A DNA stretch of 64,000 nt from an uncultured Bradyrhizobium sp. (GCF_947648125.1 NZ_CANSMR010000002.1:558001-622000); one strand, 5' to 3'; positions 27,377 to 36,491 are shown, counted from the stretch's first letter. Notes: a model not told the origin generated them from the sequence alone. A program made the numbers and translations.

Positions 27377-27871
27377 ATGACTGAAACCCCTGCCCCCACC
27401 CGCATCTATGTCGACGCCGACGCCTGCCCGGTGAAGGACGAAATCTATCGCGTCGCGATCCGGCTCGGCGTGCCCGTCAGCGTCGTCGCAGGCAATTTCA
27501 TCCGCGTGCCGCAGGATCCCCTGATCGAGCGCATCGCCGCCGGTTCCGGCATGGATGCCGCCGACGACTGGATCGCGGAACGCGCGCATGAGGGCGACGT
27601 CGTGATCACCGCCGACATTCCGCTGGCGAGCCGCTGCGTCAAGGCCGGCGCCGAGGTGATCGCGCCGAACGGCAAGCCGTTCACAGAGCAATCGATCGGG
27701 ATGACGCTCGCGGTGCGCAATTTGATGACCGACCTCCGCTCGTCGGGTGAGATCACCGGCGGGCCGAAATCATACTCGCCGCGCGACCGCTCGAATTTCC
27801 TGTCGGCGCTCGACCAGACCATTCGCCGCATCCAGCGCCGACGCGCCGAGCAATCGGCGAGCCAGGGTTAG
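27377..27871 (+). CDS. DUF188 (YaiI/YqxD) family protein
   Basis: 164 residues from ATG 27377. Family signature is clear: IYVDADACPVKDEIYRVAIR at the N-terminus, GMDAADDWIAERAHEGDVVITADIPLASRCV, and GSGMD. The fold is PIN-like with a cluster of acidic residues (Asp11, Asp13 and the DD of AADD), which suggests a nuclease-type metal site; biochemical role unproven. Stops 4 bases before the ABC-F gene, so both are translated from one message. The longer frame from 27239 runs through the promoter region. Confidence 0.92.
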   Translation: MTETPAPTRIYVDADACPVKDEIYRVAIRLGVPVSVVAGNFIRVPQDPLIERIAAGSGMDAADDWIAERAHEGDVVITADIPLASRCVKAGAEVIAPNGKPFTEQSIGMTLAVRNLMTDLRSSGEITGGPKSYSPRDRSNFLSALDQTIRRIQRRRAEQSASQG

Positions 27872-27875
27872 CGCG

Positions 27876-29690
27876 ATGGCTCCTCCTCTTATCCAGCTCA
27901 AGGACATCAGCCTGACCTTCGGCGGCACACCGCTGCTGACCGGCGTCGAACTGTCGGTCTCCGCGGGCGAGCGCGTCTGCCTGATCGGCCGCAACGGCTC
28001 CGGCAAGTCGACCTTGCTGCGGATCGCGGCCGGCCTGGTCGAGCCCGATGCGGGCAGCCGTTTCGTGCAGCCCGGCGCCACCATCCGCTATCTGCCGCAG
28101 GAGCCGGATTTCGGCGAGCACAAGACGACGCTGGCCTATGTCGAGGCCGGCCTTGGCCCCGGCGACGACCACTACCAGGCGCGCTATCTGCTCGAACAGC
28201 TCGGCCTCAGCGGCGAGGAGGATCCCGCGCATGTCTCCGGCGGCGAGGCGCGCCGCGCGGCGCTGGCACGCGTGCTGGCGCCCTCGCCCGACATCCTGCT
28301 GCTGGACGAGCCGACCAACCATCTCGATTTGCCGACCATCGAATGGCTCGAAGGCGAACTGGAAAGCCGGCGCTGCGCGCTGGTCCTGATCAGCCACGAC
28401 CGCCGCTTCCTGACCAATCTGTCGCGCACCACCGCCTGGCTCGACCGCGGCCAGATCCGGCAGATCGAGCGCGGCTTCGGCGCCTTCGAGGCGTGGCGCG
28501 ACGAGGTGCTGGCCGAGGAAGAGCGTGAGCAACACAAGCTCGACCGCAAGATCGTCAACGAGGAGCACTGGCTGCGCTACGGCGTCTCCGGCCGCCGCAA
28601 GCGCAACGTCAAGCGGCTCGGCAATCTCTTTGCGCTGCGCGACCAGCGCCGCAACTATCGCGGCGCCACCGGCAATGCCACGCTCGCCGCCGCCGAAGCC
28701 GAGAAGTCCGGACGGCTGGTGATCGAGGCGAAGACCATCACCAAGGCCTATGGCGAGCGCACGATCGTCGATACCTTCTCGACCCGGATCCAGCGCGGCG
28801 ACCGCGTCGGCATCGTCGGCCCGAACGGCGCCGGCAAGACCACATTGGTGCACCTTCTGATCGGCAACGATCCGCCTGATTCCGGTTCGGTGCGGCTCGG
28901 GGCCAATATCGAGATGGCAACGCTCGACCAGCATCGCGAAAGCCTCGATCCGAAGCTGACCTTGGCCGAGGCGCTCACCGGCGGCCGCGGCGATCACGTC
29001 ATGGTCGGCGACAAGTCGAAGCACGTCATCGGCTACATGAAGGACTTCCTGTTCGCGCAGGAGCAGCGCGGCACGCCGCTGGAAGCCCTTTCCGGCGGCG
29101 AGCGCGGACGCCTGATGCTGGCGCGCGCGCTGGCCAAGCCGTCGAACTTGCTGATCCTGGACGAGCCGACCAACGACCTCGATCTCGAAACCCTCGACGT
29201 GCTCGAGGACATGCTCGGCGACTACGAGGGCACGGTGATCCTGATCAGCCACGACCGCGACTTCCTCGACCGCGTGGTGACCTCGGTAATCGTGCCCGAA
29301 GGCCAGGGCCACTGGATCGAATATGCCGGCGGCTATTCCGACATGCTGGCGCAGCGCGGCGCCGACGTGAAACGCGAGGCGGTGAAGGCGGACGCCGCGG
29401 TCGAGGAGAAGAAGGAAGCCAGGGCCGCCGCACCCGAAGCGGCCCCCAGGCGCCGGCTGAGCTTCAACGAGAAGCACGCGCTGGAAACTTTGCCGAAGAC
29501 GATCGACAAACTGCACGCCGAAATCGCAAAACAGCAGAAGCTGCTCGACGATCCCGACCTCTATGCGAAGGATCGCAAGAAATTCGACGCAGCCTCAGCG
29601 GCGATCGCCAAGGCGCAGAACGAACTCGCCGCCGCCGAGGACCGCTGGCTCGAACTCGAAGTGCTGCGCGAAGAGATTGAACAGGCATGA
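27876..29690 (+). CDS. uup: ABC-F family ATPase (Uup type)
   Basis: 604 residues. Two ABC ATPase domains without membrane segments: domain 1 with Walker A GRNGSGKST (~38), signature HVSGGEARRAAL, Walker B ILLLDEPTNHLD; domain 2 with Walker A GPNGAGKTT (~317), signature ALSGGERGRLML, Walker B LLILDEPTNDLD. A C-terminal coiled coil (RRRLSFNEKHALETLPKTID, then EIAKQQKLLDDPDLY) matches the Uup tail that binds DNA/rRNA. Works on ribosomes or in replication fidelity in the known members. Begins 4 bases after DUF188. Normal length. Confidence 0.9.
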   Translation: MAPPLIQLKDISLTFGGTPLLTGVELSVSAGERVCLIGRNGSGKSTLLRIAAGLVEPDAGSRFVQPGATIRYLPQEPDFGEHKTTLAYVEAGLGPGDDHYQARYLLEQLGLSGEEDPAHVSGGEARRAALARVLAPSPDILLLDEPTNHLDLPTIEWLEGELESRRCALVLISHDRRFLTNLSRTTAWLDRGQIRQIERGFGAFEAWRDEVLAEEEREQHKLDRKIVNEEHWLRYGVSGRRKRNVKRLGNLFALRDQRRNYRGATGNATLAAAEAEKSGRLVIEAKTITKAYGERTIVDTFSTRIQRGDRVGIVGPNGAGKTTLVHLLIGNDPPDSGSVRLGANIEMATLDQHRESLDPKLTLAEALTGGRGDHVMVGDKSKHVIGYMKDFLFAQEQRGTPLEALSGGERGRLMLARALAKPSNLLILDEPTNDLDLETLDVLEDMLGDYEGTVILISHDRDFLDRVVTSVIVPEGQGHWIEYAGGYSDMLAQRGADVKREAVKADAAVEEKKEARAAAPEAAPRRRLSFNEKHALETLPKTIDKLHAEIAKQQKLLDDPDLYAKDRKKFDAASAAIAKAQNELAAAEDRWLELEVLREEIEQA

Positions 29691-29707
29691 ACCTAACGGC
29701 CATTGCC

Positions 29708-29789
29708 GTCATTGCGAGCGGAGCGAAGCAATCCATTTCGCCGCTTGCCGAGAGATGGATTGCTTCGTCGCTGCGCTCCTCGCAATGAC
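29708..29789. repeat. Palindromic intergenic repeat, family A (copy 4)
   Basis: 82 bases, GTCATTGCGAGCGGAGCGAA to CTCCTCGCAATGAC, short form. It lies between uup and the D-threonine aldolase-like gene, which are in the same direction, only 26 bases before the start of the latter. Confidence 0.9.
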
Positions 29790-29815
29790 GCGAAGGTGAA
29801 ACCGGAGTTGACCCG

Positions 29816-30895
29816 ATGACCACGCCCCTCGCCGCCAAGATCGCCAAGGAATACGGCACGCCCTGCGCCGTGATCGACATGGACCGGGTCGAGCGCAACA
29901 TCGCGCGCATCCAGAAGGCCTGCGACGAAGCCGGCATCGCCAACCGGCCACACATCAAGACGCACAAGAACCCGATGCTGGCGCAGCTCCAGATCAAGGC
30001 CGGCGCCAAGGGCATCACCTGCCAGAAGCTCGGTGAGGCCGAGATCATGGCCGATAGCGGCATCGACGACATCCTGATCAGCTACAATCTGCTCGGCGAC
30101 GAGAAGATGGCGCGGCTCGGCGCCCTGCAGGGCAAGGCCAACGTCACCGTCGCCGCGGATAATTCCGTCGTCATCGGCGACCTGCCGAAGGCGGCAGCCG
30201 CCTCGGGGCGTCCGCTCCCGGTCGTGGTCGAATGCGACACCGGCCGCAAGCGCGCCGGGGTCGAGACCCCGGCCGAGGCGATCGCGCTGGCGCGCGAGAT
30301 CGCGGGCTCCAAGGGCCTGAGCTTCGCGGGCTTCATGCTGTACCCGACCGAGACCGGCTGGGCGGATGCGCAGAAATTCTATGACGAGGCGCAGGCCGGC
30401 GTGCGCGCCCACGGCCTCGATGCGACCATCGTCTCGACCGGGGGCACGCCGAACCTCGTCAATCTCGGCAAACTGAAGGGCGGCACCGAGCACCGCTTCG
30501 GCACTTATATCTACAATGACCGCATGCAGGTCGCGGCCGGCGTTGCCACCTGGGACGATTGCGCGCTGCATATCTATTCCACCGTGGTCAGCCGCGCCGG
30601 CCCCGAGCGCGGCATCCTCGATGCCGGCTCCAAGACGCTGACCTCGGACACCGGCGGCCTCGAAGGCCATGGCCTGATCCTCGAACATCCCGAGGCCAAG
30701 ATCGCGCGCTTTGCCGAGGAGCACGGCTTCCTCGATCTCTCCCGCAGCAACACCCGGCCGAATGTCGGCGACGTCGTGCGGATCGTGCCCAATCACGTCT
30801 GCGTCGTCGTCAACATGATGGACGAGGTGGTGATGGTGCGCGGCGACGAGATCATCGGCGCGTTGCCGGTGACGGCAAGGGGCAAGCTGCGCTGA
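29816..30895 (+). CDS. PLP-dependent D-threonine aldolase-like enzyme (alanine racemase fold)
   Basis: 359 residues. N-terminal alanine-racemase barrel with PLP-lysine Lys48 in RPHIKTHKNP, followed by GAKGITCQKLGEAEIMA, VVVECDTGRKRAGVE and GGTPN for phosphate binding. The C-terminal domain has EEHGFLDLS and PNHVCVVVNMMDEV, where His and Cys bind the divalent metal in D-threonine aldolases and D-serine dehydratases. Cleaves D-3-hydroxyamino acids to glycine and an aldehyde in known members; exact substrate not known. Full length. Cytosolic. No strong ribosome binding site is seen next to ATG 29816 (GGAGTTGACCCG upstream). Confidence 0.9.
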   Translation: MTTPLAAKIAKEYGTPCAVIDMDRVERNIARIQKACDEAGIANRPHIKTHKNPMLAQLQIKAGAKGITCQKLGEAEIMADSGIDDILISYNLLGDEKMARLGALQGKANVTVAADNSVVIGDLPKAAAASGRPLPVVVECDTGRKRAGVETPAEAIALAREIAGSKGLSFAGFMLYPTETGWADAQKFYDEAQAGVRAHGLDATIVSTGGTPNLVNLGKLKGGTEHRFGTYIYNDRMQVAAGVATWDDCALHIYSTVVSRAGPERGILDAGSKTLTSDTGGLEGHGLILEHPEAKIARFAEEHGFLDLSRSNTRPNVGDVVRIVPNHVCVVVNMMDEVVMVRGDEIIGALPVTARGKLR

Positions 30896-30907
30896 GTGCA
30901 ATCTTGC

Positions 30908-30991
30908 ACGATGGGTAGAGCGCAGCGAAACCCATCATCTCGCCGCGCGGATCGAAGTTGATGGGTTTCGCTTCGCTCTGCCCATCCTACG
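30908..30991. repeat. Palindromic intergenic repeat, family C (copy 1)
   Basis: GATGGGTAGAGCGCAGCGAA, then ACCCATCATCTCG, mirrored by GATGGGTTTCGCTTCGCTCT and GCCCATCCTAC. Copy 2 is at 33218. Between the convergent aldolase-like and LysR genes. Confidence 0.85.
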
Positions 30992-30994
30992 GAT

Positions 30995-31897
30995 CTACCC
31001 GCGGATCAGCGCCTGCAGCTCGCGGTCCAGCGCTGCGCGAAACACCTCGATCGGCCGCGCCAGGCGGCCCGCGGGTGGGCGATGCACGATCCAGGCGCGC
31101 ACCGCCGGATTGAAATCGGCGATCTTCACGGTCTTGAGCCGGCTGCGGATCGGGCTTCGTTTCAGCGCCACCGGCGTGACGAGGCCGATGCCGAGCCCGC
31201 GCGCCACCAGCGACAGGCGCAATTCGCTGTCGAGCGCCTCGACCGCGATGGTGAACGGCAGATGCGCCGCATCGAAATGGCGTTTCAGCGTCTGGCGGAA
31301 GCCGCAACCGTCCTGGTTGATCACCCATCCGGTCCGCGACAGCCATTCGAGGTCGACGAATTTCGGCGTCTTCGTCTCGCGCGCGACGACGAACACCACC
31401 GGCTGTGCGCCGAGATCGTCGGCCGCGAGATCGTCGGGCGGCGCGGTGCCGTCGGGCAGGCAGATCGCGGCCGCGTCGAGCTCGTTGCGGCTGACCCGCT
31501 CCATGTGATTGGGCGACCAGCCCGAGACGACGCGCAGCGCGAGCGCGGGGAATTCGCCGCGCACCGCATCGAGCGGACCGGTGAGCCCCGCCTCTGACAG
31601 GAACGGCGTCAGGCCGAGCCTGAACTCGCCGCGGACCATGCCGTCATTGGCGACACCTGACTTGAGGTCGTCGAGCATGCGCAGCACGCGGCGGCCCTGC
31701 TCATAGGCCTCGATGCCCGCAGCCGTCGGCTTCAGCGGCTTCGACAGCCGGTCGAGCAGCTGCGCACCGAGCATCTCCTCGAGATTCTGGATCCGCCGCG
31801 TCACGCCGGGCTGGGTCAGGTTCAGCCGCGCTGAGGCCGCGACGATCGATCCGGTCTCCACCACGGCGACGAACGCCACAAGGTCATGGGTATTCAT
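30995..31897 (-). CDS. LysR family transcriptional regulator
   Basis: 300 residues; N-terminal helix-turn-helix MNTHDLVAFVAVVETGSIVA, ASARLNLTQPGVTRRIQNLE, effector domain from ~90 (GEFRLGLTPFLSEAGLTGPLD...). The N-terminal half resembles the LysR at 20931 (same ETGS, LNLTQP, TRRIQN), so the two are probably paralogues. It is divergent from an MFS exporter across 92 AT-rich bases that hold a TTCA-N10-TGAA dyad, so it most likely regulates that exporter. Confidence 0.93.
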   Translation of the reverse strand: MNTHDLVAFVAVVETGSIVAASARLNLTQPGVTRRIQNLEEMLGAQLLDRLSKPLKPTAAGIEAYEQGRRVLRMLDDLKSGVANDGMVRGEFRLGLTPFLSEAGLTGPLDAVRGEFPALALRVVSGWSPNHMERVSRNELDAAAICLPDGTAPPDDLAADDLGAQPVVFVVARETKTPKFVDLEWLSRTGWVINQDGCGFRQTLKRHFDAAHLPFTIAVEALDSELRLSLVARGLGIGLVTPVALKRSPIRSRLKTVKIADFNPAVRAWIVHRPPAGRLARPIEVFRAALDRELQALIRG

Positions 31898-31914
31898 AAC
31901 AATCTCGCATATTC

Positions 31915-31932
31915 TTCATAAACTTATTTGAA
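31915..31932. promoter_or_regulatory. Possible LysR box between LysR and MFS genes
   Basis: TTCA and TGAA separated by 10 bases, with partial further pairing, 18 bases upstream of the LysR start and about 58 before the MFS start. A weak dyad; placement rather than strength supports it. Confidence 0.35.
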
Positions 31933-31989
31933 TTGTAGCATATTACGCCGATCCCCTAAAGGGGTCTCGCCACTCCATCGCGAGGTCCC

Positions 31990-33207
31990 ATGACGATTTC
32001 CGAAGCCACCAAACTCTCCCCGGCGCGCCCCGTCTCGGTGCGCCCCCTGATCTGGATCGGCGCCGTCACCACCGGCACCGTCGTCACCAATCTGTTTGCC
32101 CCGCAGATCCTGGTTGGCCTGATGAGCCGATCGCTCGACATGACCGCGCTGCAGGCCGGGCTGATCTCGACGCTGACCCTGCTCGGCTACGCGCTCGGGC
32201 TGTTGCTGCTAGTGCCGCTGGTCGATCTCGTCGAGAACAAGCGGCTGATCCTGCGCACATTGGCCTGCGCCATCGTCGCGGCGGTCGGCACCGCAATGGC
32301 GCCGACGCCGCTGATCTTGTTGGCCGCCACCTTCGTCCTCGGCGCGTCCTGCGCCGCGATCCAGATGGTGGTGCCGCTGGTCGCCTCGATGGTCCCGCCG
32401 GAGCGCCGGGGACAAGCGATCGGCGATGTCATGAGCGGCCTGATGATCGGCATCCTGCTGTCGCGGCCGATGGCGAGCCTGATCGCGGACAGCTGGAACT
32501 GGCGCGGCTACTACCTCACCTCGGCCGTCCTGATGACCGTGCTCGGTTGCGCGCTGGCGCGCTATCTGCCGACGCTGCAGCCCCCGACGAAGGTCAGCTA
32601 CGGCGCGATGCTGCGTTCATTCCCAAGATTGCTGCGCGAGGAGCCGGTGCTGCGCGTTCGGTCCTGGACCGCGGCACTGGTGATGGCATCGTTCACCGCG
32701 TTCTGGGCCGCTGTCGCGCTGCGGCTGCCGGATGCGCCGTTCAAGCTCGACGCCAAGGGGATCGCGCTGTTCGCGCTGATCGGCGTCGCCGGGGCAGCGG
32801 CGACACCGATCGCCGGCCGTTGGGGCGACCGAGGTTTCGCGCGGCCGTTGCTGATCGTCTCGCATCTTCTCATCGTCGGCGCGCTGGCGCTGTGCGCCTG
32901 GGCCGGCATGATCGAGTCGCGGATCACGGCCCTCACGCTACTTGGCGTCGGCGCCGTGCTGCTCGATTTCGGCATCACCACCGACCAGACGCTCGGCCGC
33001 CGCGCCGTCAATCTGTTGCAGCCGGAAGCGCGCGGCCGGATCAACGGCCTGTTCGTGGCGCTGTTCTTCATCGGCGGCGCGGTCGGCGCGGCGGCGGCGT
33101 CCGTGGCGTGGAGTTATGGTGGATGGACGGCGGTCTGCGCGGTGGCTGCGACGTTCGGTGTGCTCGGCTTCATCACCGACATTGCGACGAAGACGGGGTC
33201 GGAGTGA
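31990..33207 (+). CDS. MFS transporter
   Basis: 405 residues with 12 hydrophobic segments. TM1 region FAPQILVGLMSRSLDMTALQ and the loop 2-3 motif PLVDLVENKRLIL are of the same subfamily as the exporter at 9198, although the conserved Asp-Arg-Arg of motif A is changed to Glu-Asn-Lys-Arg. Mid-loop at ~190-215, then SFTAFWAAVALRLPDAPF, similar to the FSAFWSSVVLPLAAPP of the 9198 protein. The substrate is unknown; control by the divergent LysR is likely. Inner membrane. Confidence 0.92.
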   Translation: MTISEATKLSPARPVSVRPLIWIGAVTTGTVVTNLFAPQILVGLMSRSLDMTALQAGLISTLTLLGYALGLLLLVPLVDLVENKRLILRTLACAIVAAVGTAMAPTPLILLAATFVLGASCAAIQMVVPLVASMVPPERRGQAIGDVMSGLMIGILLSRPMASLIADSWNWRGYYLTSAVLMTVLGCALARYLPTLQPPTKVSYGAMLRSFPRLLREEPVLRVRSWTAALVMASFTAFWAAVALRLPDAPFKLDAKGIALFALIGVAGAAATPIAGRWGDRGFARPLLIVSHLLIVGALALCAWAGMIESRITALTLLGVGAVLLDFGITTDQTLGRRAVNLLQPEARGRINGLFVALFFIGGAVGAAAASVAWSYGGWTAVCAVAATFGVLGFITDIATKTGSE

Positions 33208-33217
33208 GTGGCAACGT

Positions 33218-33302
33218 GTAGGATGGGTAGAGCGCAGCGAAACCCATCATCTCGCAGCGCGGATCGAAGTCGATGGGTTTCGCTTCGCTCTACCCATCCT
33301 AC
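33218..33302. repeat. Palindromic intergenic repeat, family C (copy 2)
   Basis: GTAGGATGGGTAGAGCGCAG at the left and CTACCCATCCTAC at the right, inner CGATGGGTTTCGCTTCGCTC. Ends pair exactly. Between convergent MFS and flavoprotein genes. Confidence 0.88.
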
Positions 33303-33306
33303 GAAG

Positions 33307-34521
33307 CTACGACTTCAACCAATTCAACGCGCCCTTCCCCGCTGCGGCACCCGTTGCAAACGACGCCTGCAACAGATAGCCGCCGGTCGGTGCTTCCCAG
33401 TCGAGCATTTCGCCGGCGGCGAAAACGCCAGGCAAACGCCGCAGCATGAAATGTTCGTCGAGCTCGTCGAACCTGATCCCGCCGGCGCTCGAGATCGCGC
33501 GATCGATCGGCGCGACGCCCGTGAGCTGCACCGGAATCGCGTTGATCAGCTGCGCAAGCTCTGCCGGCGAGAACGATGCCAGTGGCCGGCCAGACGCAAT
33601 CGCTGTCTCCTGCATCAGGCCGATGCCGACAGGAGAGAGCTGCGCCGCCTTGCGCAGGAAATTCGCGAACGACTGCTTGCCACGCGTCCCGGACAAGCGG
33701 GTGGTCAGCGCGGCGGCGTCGAGGTCCGGACGCAACGCGATTGTCAGCGTCGCCTGCCCGATACCCAGCACCGCCTCACGCAATTCCGCCGACAACGCGT
33801 AGATGGCGCCACCTTCGATGCCCGCACGGGTGACGACGGCCTCGCCGCGCACCGTGTGCGGACCAATCGTCAATGCGATGCCCTTCAGCGGCTGCCCTTC
33901 GAAGCGATCACGGAAGACATCCGACCACGCGACCGCGAAGCCGGAATTGGCCGGCCGTATCGGTGCGACGGCGATGCCCTTCGCTGCGACGGTCACCGTC
34001 CACGTCCCGTCGGAGCCAAGCCGCGGCCAGCTCGCGCCGCCGAGCGCAAGCACCGACGCGTCGGCATTGACCACGCGCGGACCATCCGGCGTTGCAAACA
34101 ACAATCCGCCGCTCTCGTCCCACCCAATCCAGCGATGCCGGAACGTAAACGCAACGCCCGCGGCATCGAGCCGCCGCAGCCAGGCACGCAGCAACGGCGA
34201 TGCCTTGAACACTTTTGGAAACACGCGGCCGCTGGTGCCGACGAAGGTGGGCTGCCCCAGCGCCGCGCTCCAGGCGCGCAGGGCGTCGGGCGGAAACGCC
34301 TCGACCGCGGCCGTCAGATGCGGCATCGCCTCGCGATAGCGCGCGAGGAAATCCGGCAGCGGCTCGCTGTGGGTGAGATTGAGCCCGCCGCGGCCGGCCA
34401 TTAGGAACTTGCGGCCGGCCGACGGCATCGCGTCGTAGACGGTGACCTGTGCACCGCCCGCCGCAAGGGTTTCGGCCGCCATCAGGCCGGCAGGTCCGGC
34501 TCCGATGACGGCGACGCTCAT
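33307..34521 (-). CDS. TIGR03862-type FAD-dependent flavoprotein (HI0933/BaiN-like)
   Basis: 404 residues from ATG 34521. FAD-binding Rossmann motif MSVAVIGAGPAGLMAAETLA, then the family hallmark SAGRKFLMAGRGGLNLTHSE, GTSGRVFPKVFKASPLLRAW, ADASVLALGGASWPRLGSDG, and C-terminal GVFAAGEMLDWEAPTGGYLLQ. It is an oxidoreductase of unknown substrate. Its start is 2 bases after the stop of the SDR gene upstream, so the two are translationally coupled, hinting at a joint role, although the flavoprotein family is not known for acyl-CoA work. Confidence 0.9.
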   Translation of the reverse strand: MSVAVIGAGPAGLMAAETLAAGGAQVTVYDAMPSAGRKFLMAGRGGLNLTHSEPLPDFLARYREAMPHLTAAVEAFPPDALRAWSAALGQPTFVGTSGRVFPKVFKASPLLRAWLRRLDAAGVAFTFRHRWIGWDESGGLLFATPDGPRVVNADASVLALGGASWPRLGSDGTWTVTVAAKGIAVAPIRPANSGFAVAWSDVFRDRFEGQPLKGIALTIGPHTVRGEAVVTRAGIEGGAIYALSAELREAVLGIGQATLTIALRPDLDAAALTTRLSGTRGKQSFANFLRKAAQLSPVGIGLMQETAIASGRPLASFSPAELAQLINAIPVQLTGVAPIDRAISSAGGIRFDELDEHFMLRRLPGVFAAGEMLDWEAPTGGYLLQASFATGAAAGKGALNWLKS

Positions 34522-34523
34522 GC

Positions 34524-35441
34524 TCAGAGCTTGATCCCGGCCCGCGCCGCGGCCTGGGCGACGTACTTCTGGGTCTGCTCGAACGCACCCTGCAGCGCCT
34601 TCGCGGTCGACATGTCGCTGATCGCGTTGAAGTGCGCGGCGACGCCGTCGGGCGTCCATTCCGATTGCGGCAGGTTGACGCCTTCGGTCTCCAGCACGCG
34701 GATCACCGCGAACGAGCCGGCACCGGCGCCCATGATGGTGCGGGTCGGCGCGTCCTCCGAGAGTAGGAACTCCACTGCCGGCGTGATCGCTTCCGGCTTC
34801 ATCAGCGCCAGCGCCTGCGGCGGCAGCAGCTCCTCGGTCATGCGGGTCGCCGCCGTCGGCGAGATGGTGTTGACCTTAATGTTGTTCTTGCGGCCCTCTT
34901 CCGCGAGCACATTCATCAGGCCGACCATGCCGGCCTTCGCCGCGCCGTAATTGGCCTGGCCGAAATTACCGAACAGGCCGGACGACGAGGTCGTCAGCAC
35001 GATGCGGCCGTAATTGCGCTCACGCATGCCGGCCCACACAGCCTTGCAGCAATAGAAGGTGCCGGTGAGATGCACGTCGAGCACCTTGGCCCAGTCGGCG
35101 ACCTCGAGCTTGGTGAATGACTTGTCGCGCAGGATGCCGGCATTGGCGCAGAGCAGATCGACGCTGCCCCACTCCTTCGTGGCGCGCTCGACCATCGCGG
35201 TGACCTGCTCGAAGTTCGAGACGTCGGCGCCGTCGGCCATCGCGGTGCCGCCGGCCTTGCGGATCTCCTCGACCACGGTCTCGGCCGGCGACAGCGAGCC
35301 GCCGGTGCCGTCGCGCGCGCCGCCGAAATCGTTGACCACGACCTTGGCGCCGCGGCTGGCGAGCCCCAGCGCATGCGCCCGCCCAAGACCGTTGCCCGCG
35401 CCGGTGACGATAGCGACGCGTCCGTCAAACCTGATTGCCAT
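34524..35441 (-). CDS. SDR family 3-hydroxyacyl-CoA dehydrogenase-like
   Basis: 305 residues from ATG 35441. NAD-binding motif TGAGNGLG (13-20) and VVVNDFGGARDGTGGS are typical of the 17-beta-HSD type 4 / peroxisomal multifunctional (2E-enoyl) dehydrogenase domain. NAG motif LLCANAGILRDKSF; catalytic Ser-Tyr-Lys in TTSSSGLFGNFGQANYGAAK. It oxidises 3-hydroxyacyl-CoA with NAD in the family. Together with the MaoC hydratase and acyl-CoA synthetase 0.5-1.5 kb upstream it would give the hydration and dehydrogenation steps of a beta-oxidation-like route. The frame extension to 35537 overlaps a repeat and is not real. Confidence 0.92.
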   Translation of the reverse strand: MAIRFDGRVAIVTGAGNGLGRAHALGLASRGAKVVVNDFGGARDGTGGSLSPAETVVEEIRKAGGTAMADGADVSNFEQVTAMVERATKEWGSVDLLCANAGILRDKSFTKLEVADWAKVLDVHLTGTFYCCKAVWAGMRERNYGRIVLTTSSSGLFGNFGQANYGAAKAGMVGLMNVLAEEGRKNNIKVNTISPTAATRMTEELLPPQALALMKPEAITPAVEFLLSEDAPTRTIMGAGAGSFAVIRVLETEGVNLPQSEWTPDGVAAHFNAISDMSTAKALQGAFEQTQKYVAQAAARAGIKL

Positions 35442-35463
35442 GCTTGTCGTTCCTGCTCTTAAT

Positions 35464-35613
35464 TCCCTTCTCCCCTTGTGGGAGAAGGTGGCGCGCACAA
35501 GCGCGCCGGATGAGGGGTTCTCTCCACGGATGAGCACGCGGAGAGAGACCCCTCACCCGGCTCCATCTCGCTCCGCTCGATTTCGCCACCCTCTCCCACA
35601 AGGGGAGAGGGTG
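35464..35613. repeat. Long palindromic intergenic repeat, family E
   Basis: CCCTTCTCCCCTTGTGGGAG...GCGCCGGATGAGGGGT at the left is mirrored by ACCCCTCACCCGGC...CCCTCTCCCACAAGGGGAGA. A common rhizobial repeat (family knowledge, not searched). It sits 23 bases before the SDR start, so it is probably transcribed with that gene. Confidence 0.85.
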
Positions 35614-35710
35614 AGTGCCCGAACGGCATGAAAAGATTGGAGACTTTTGATCAGCGATGGATGGCCGGGTCAAGCCCGGCCAGTACCATCCACGTCAGCC
35701 ACCGGGCGCG

Positions 35711-35857
35711 CTAGACGGAAGGGGTCATCGATCCGCAGGGTTTCAGGCTTTTGAGCAGGTGCCCACTCCAGCACTCGTGATGCTCTTGGGCGTAGCTCAT
35801 CGAGCCAATCACAATCAAACCGACCACGACAAGTCCGGCGACGATGTTCTGCACCAT
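35711..35857 (-). CDS. Small exported or membrane peptide with two Cys
   Basis: 48 residues from ATG 35857, with GGGAG nine bases before it. One hydrophobic N-terminal segment MVQNIVAGLVVVGLIVIGSM with SYAQ after it looks like a signal peptide or anchor (possible cleavage after Ala), then HHECWSGHLLKSLKPCGSMTP with two Cys. No family recognised. Stands alone between the SDR and MaoC genes. Coding status rests on the ribosome binding site and the signal-like N-terminus. Confidence 0.5.
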   Translation of the reverse strand: MVQNIVAGLVVVGLIVIGSMSYAQEHHECWSGHLLKSLKPCGSMTPSV

Positions 35858-35998
35858 GGCTGCCACTCCCGGGACCGCACCGCCTGAAGGGCGTATGATG
35901 GACACCAGGGATCAAAGCCGTCAATGGACTACTTGGACCAGGCGAGCTCGCTCCCACCTCTCCCGCTTGCGGGAAAAGTGGAGCTACTCAACCATCCC

Positions 35999-36478
35999 TC
36001 AGTTGAAATAGATCAGGCCGAGCCAGTCGGCGACCAGCGCGGGCTTTTCCTCGCCCTCGATCTCGACCGTGACGTTGGTGCGCGACAGCAGTTCCTTCGG
36101 CTTGCGCAGCGTGGCTTCCGCGAGCACGAAGCGGCCGCGAACGCGCTTGCCCGAGCGCACCGGCGAGATGAAGCGCAGCTTGTCGAAGCCGTAATTGACG
36201 CCCATCGCGGTGCCCTCGAGCACCGGCATCACCTCGTAGGACATGATCGACAGCAGCGACATCGTCAGGAAGCCATGGGCGATCGTGGTGCCGAACGCGG
36301 TCTCCTTCTTGGCGCGCTCGGGATCGACATGGATGAACTGGTGATCCTCGATCACGTCGGCATAGGTGTCGATGCGGCCCTGATCCAGCAGGTGCCACGA
36401 GGACACGCCGATCTCCTTGCCGACCATGCCCTGGTAGGTTTCCAGCGACACCGGCGGCTTCTTCCAGACTTCGTTCAT
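35999..36478 (-). CDS. MaoC family dehydratase
   Basis: 159 residues, single hot-dog domain. The hydratase-2 catalytic pattern is clear: YADVIEDHQFIHVDPERAKKETAFGTTIAHGFLTMSLL, with Asp and His in EDHQFIHVDP and the HGFLT loop. It hydrates trans-2-enoyl-CoA (R-specific) in the family. The N-terminus MNEVWKKPPVSLETYQGMVGKEIGVSSWHLLDQGRID is normal. Thirteen bases separate it from the acyl-CoA synthetase stop, so the two are in one operon. Confidence 0.92.
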   Translation of the reverse strand: MNEVWKKPPVSLETYQGMVGKEIGVSSWHLLDQGRIDTYADVIEDHQFIHVDPERAKKETAFGTTIAHGFLTMSLLSIMSYEVMPVLEGTAMGVNYGFDKLRFISPVRSGKRVRGRFVLAEATLRKPKELLSRTNVTVEIEGEEKPALVADWLGLIYFN

Positions 36479-36491
36479 TGGCTAACCTCTG

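Noticed and set aside
27753-29516. Long leftward open frame opposite the ABC-F gene
   Set aside because: Shadow of the ABC-F gene, which has all ATPase motifs on the + strand.
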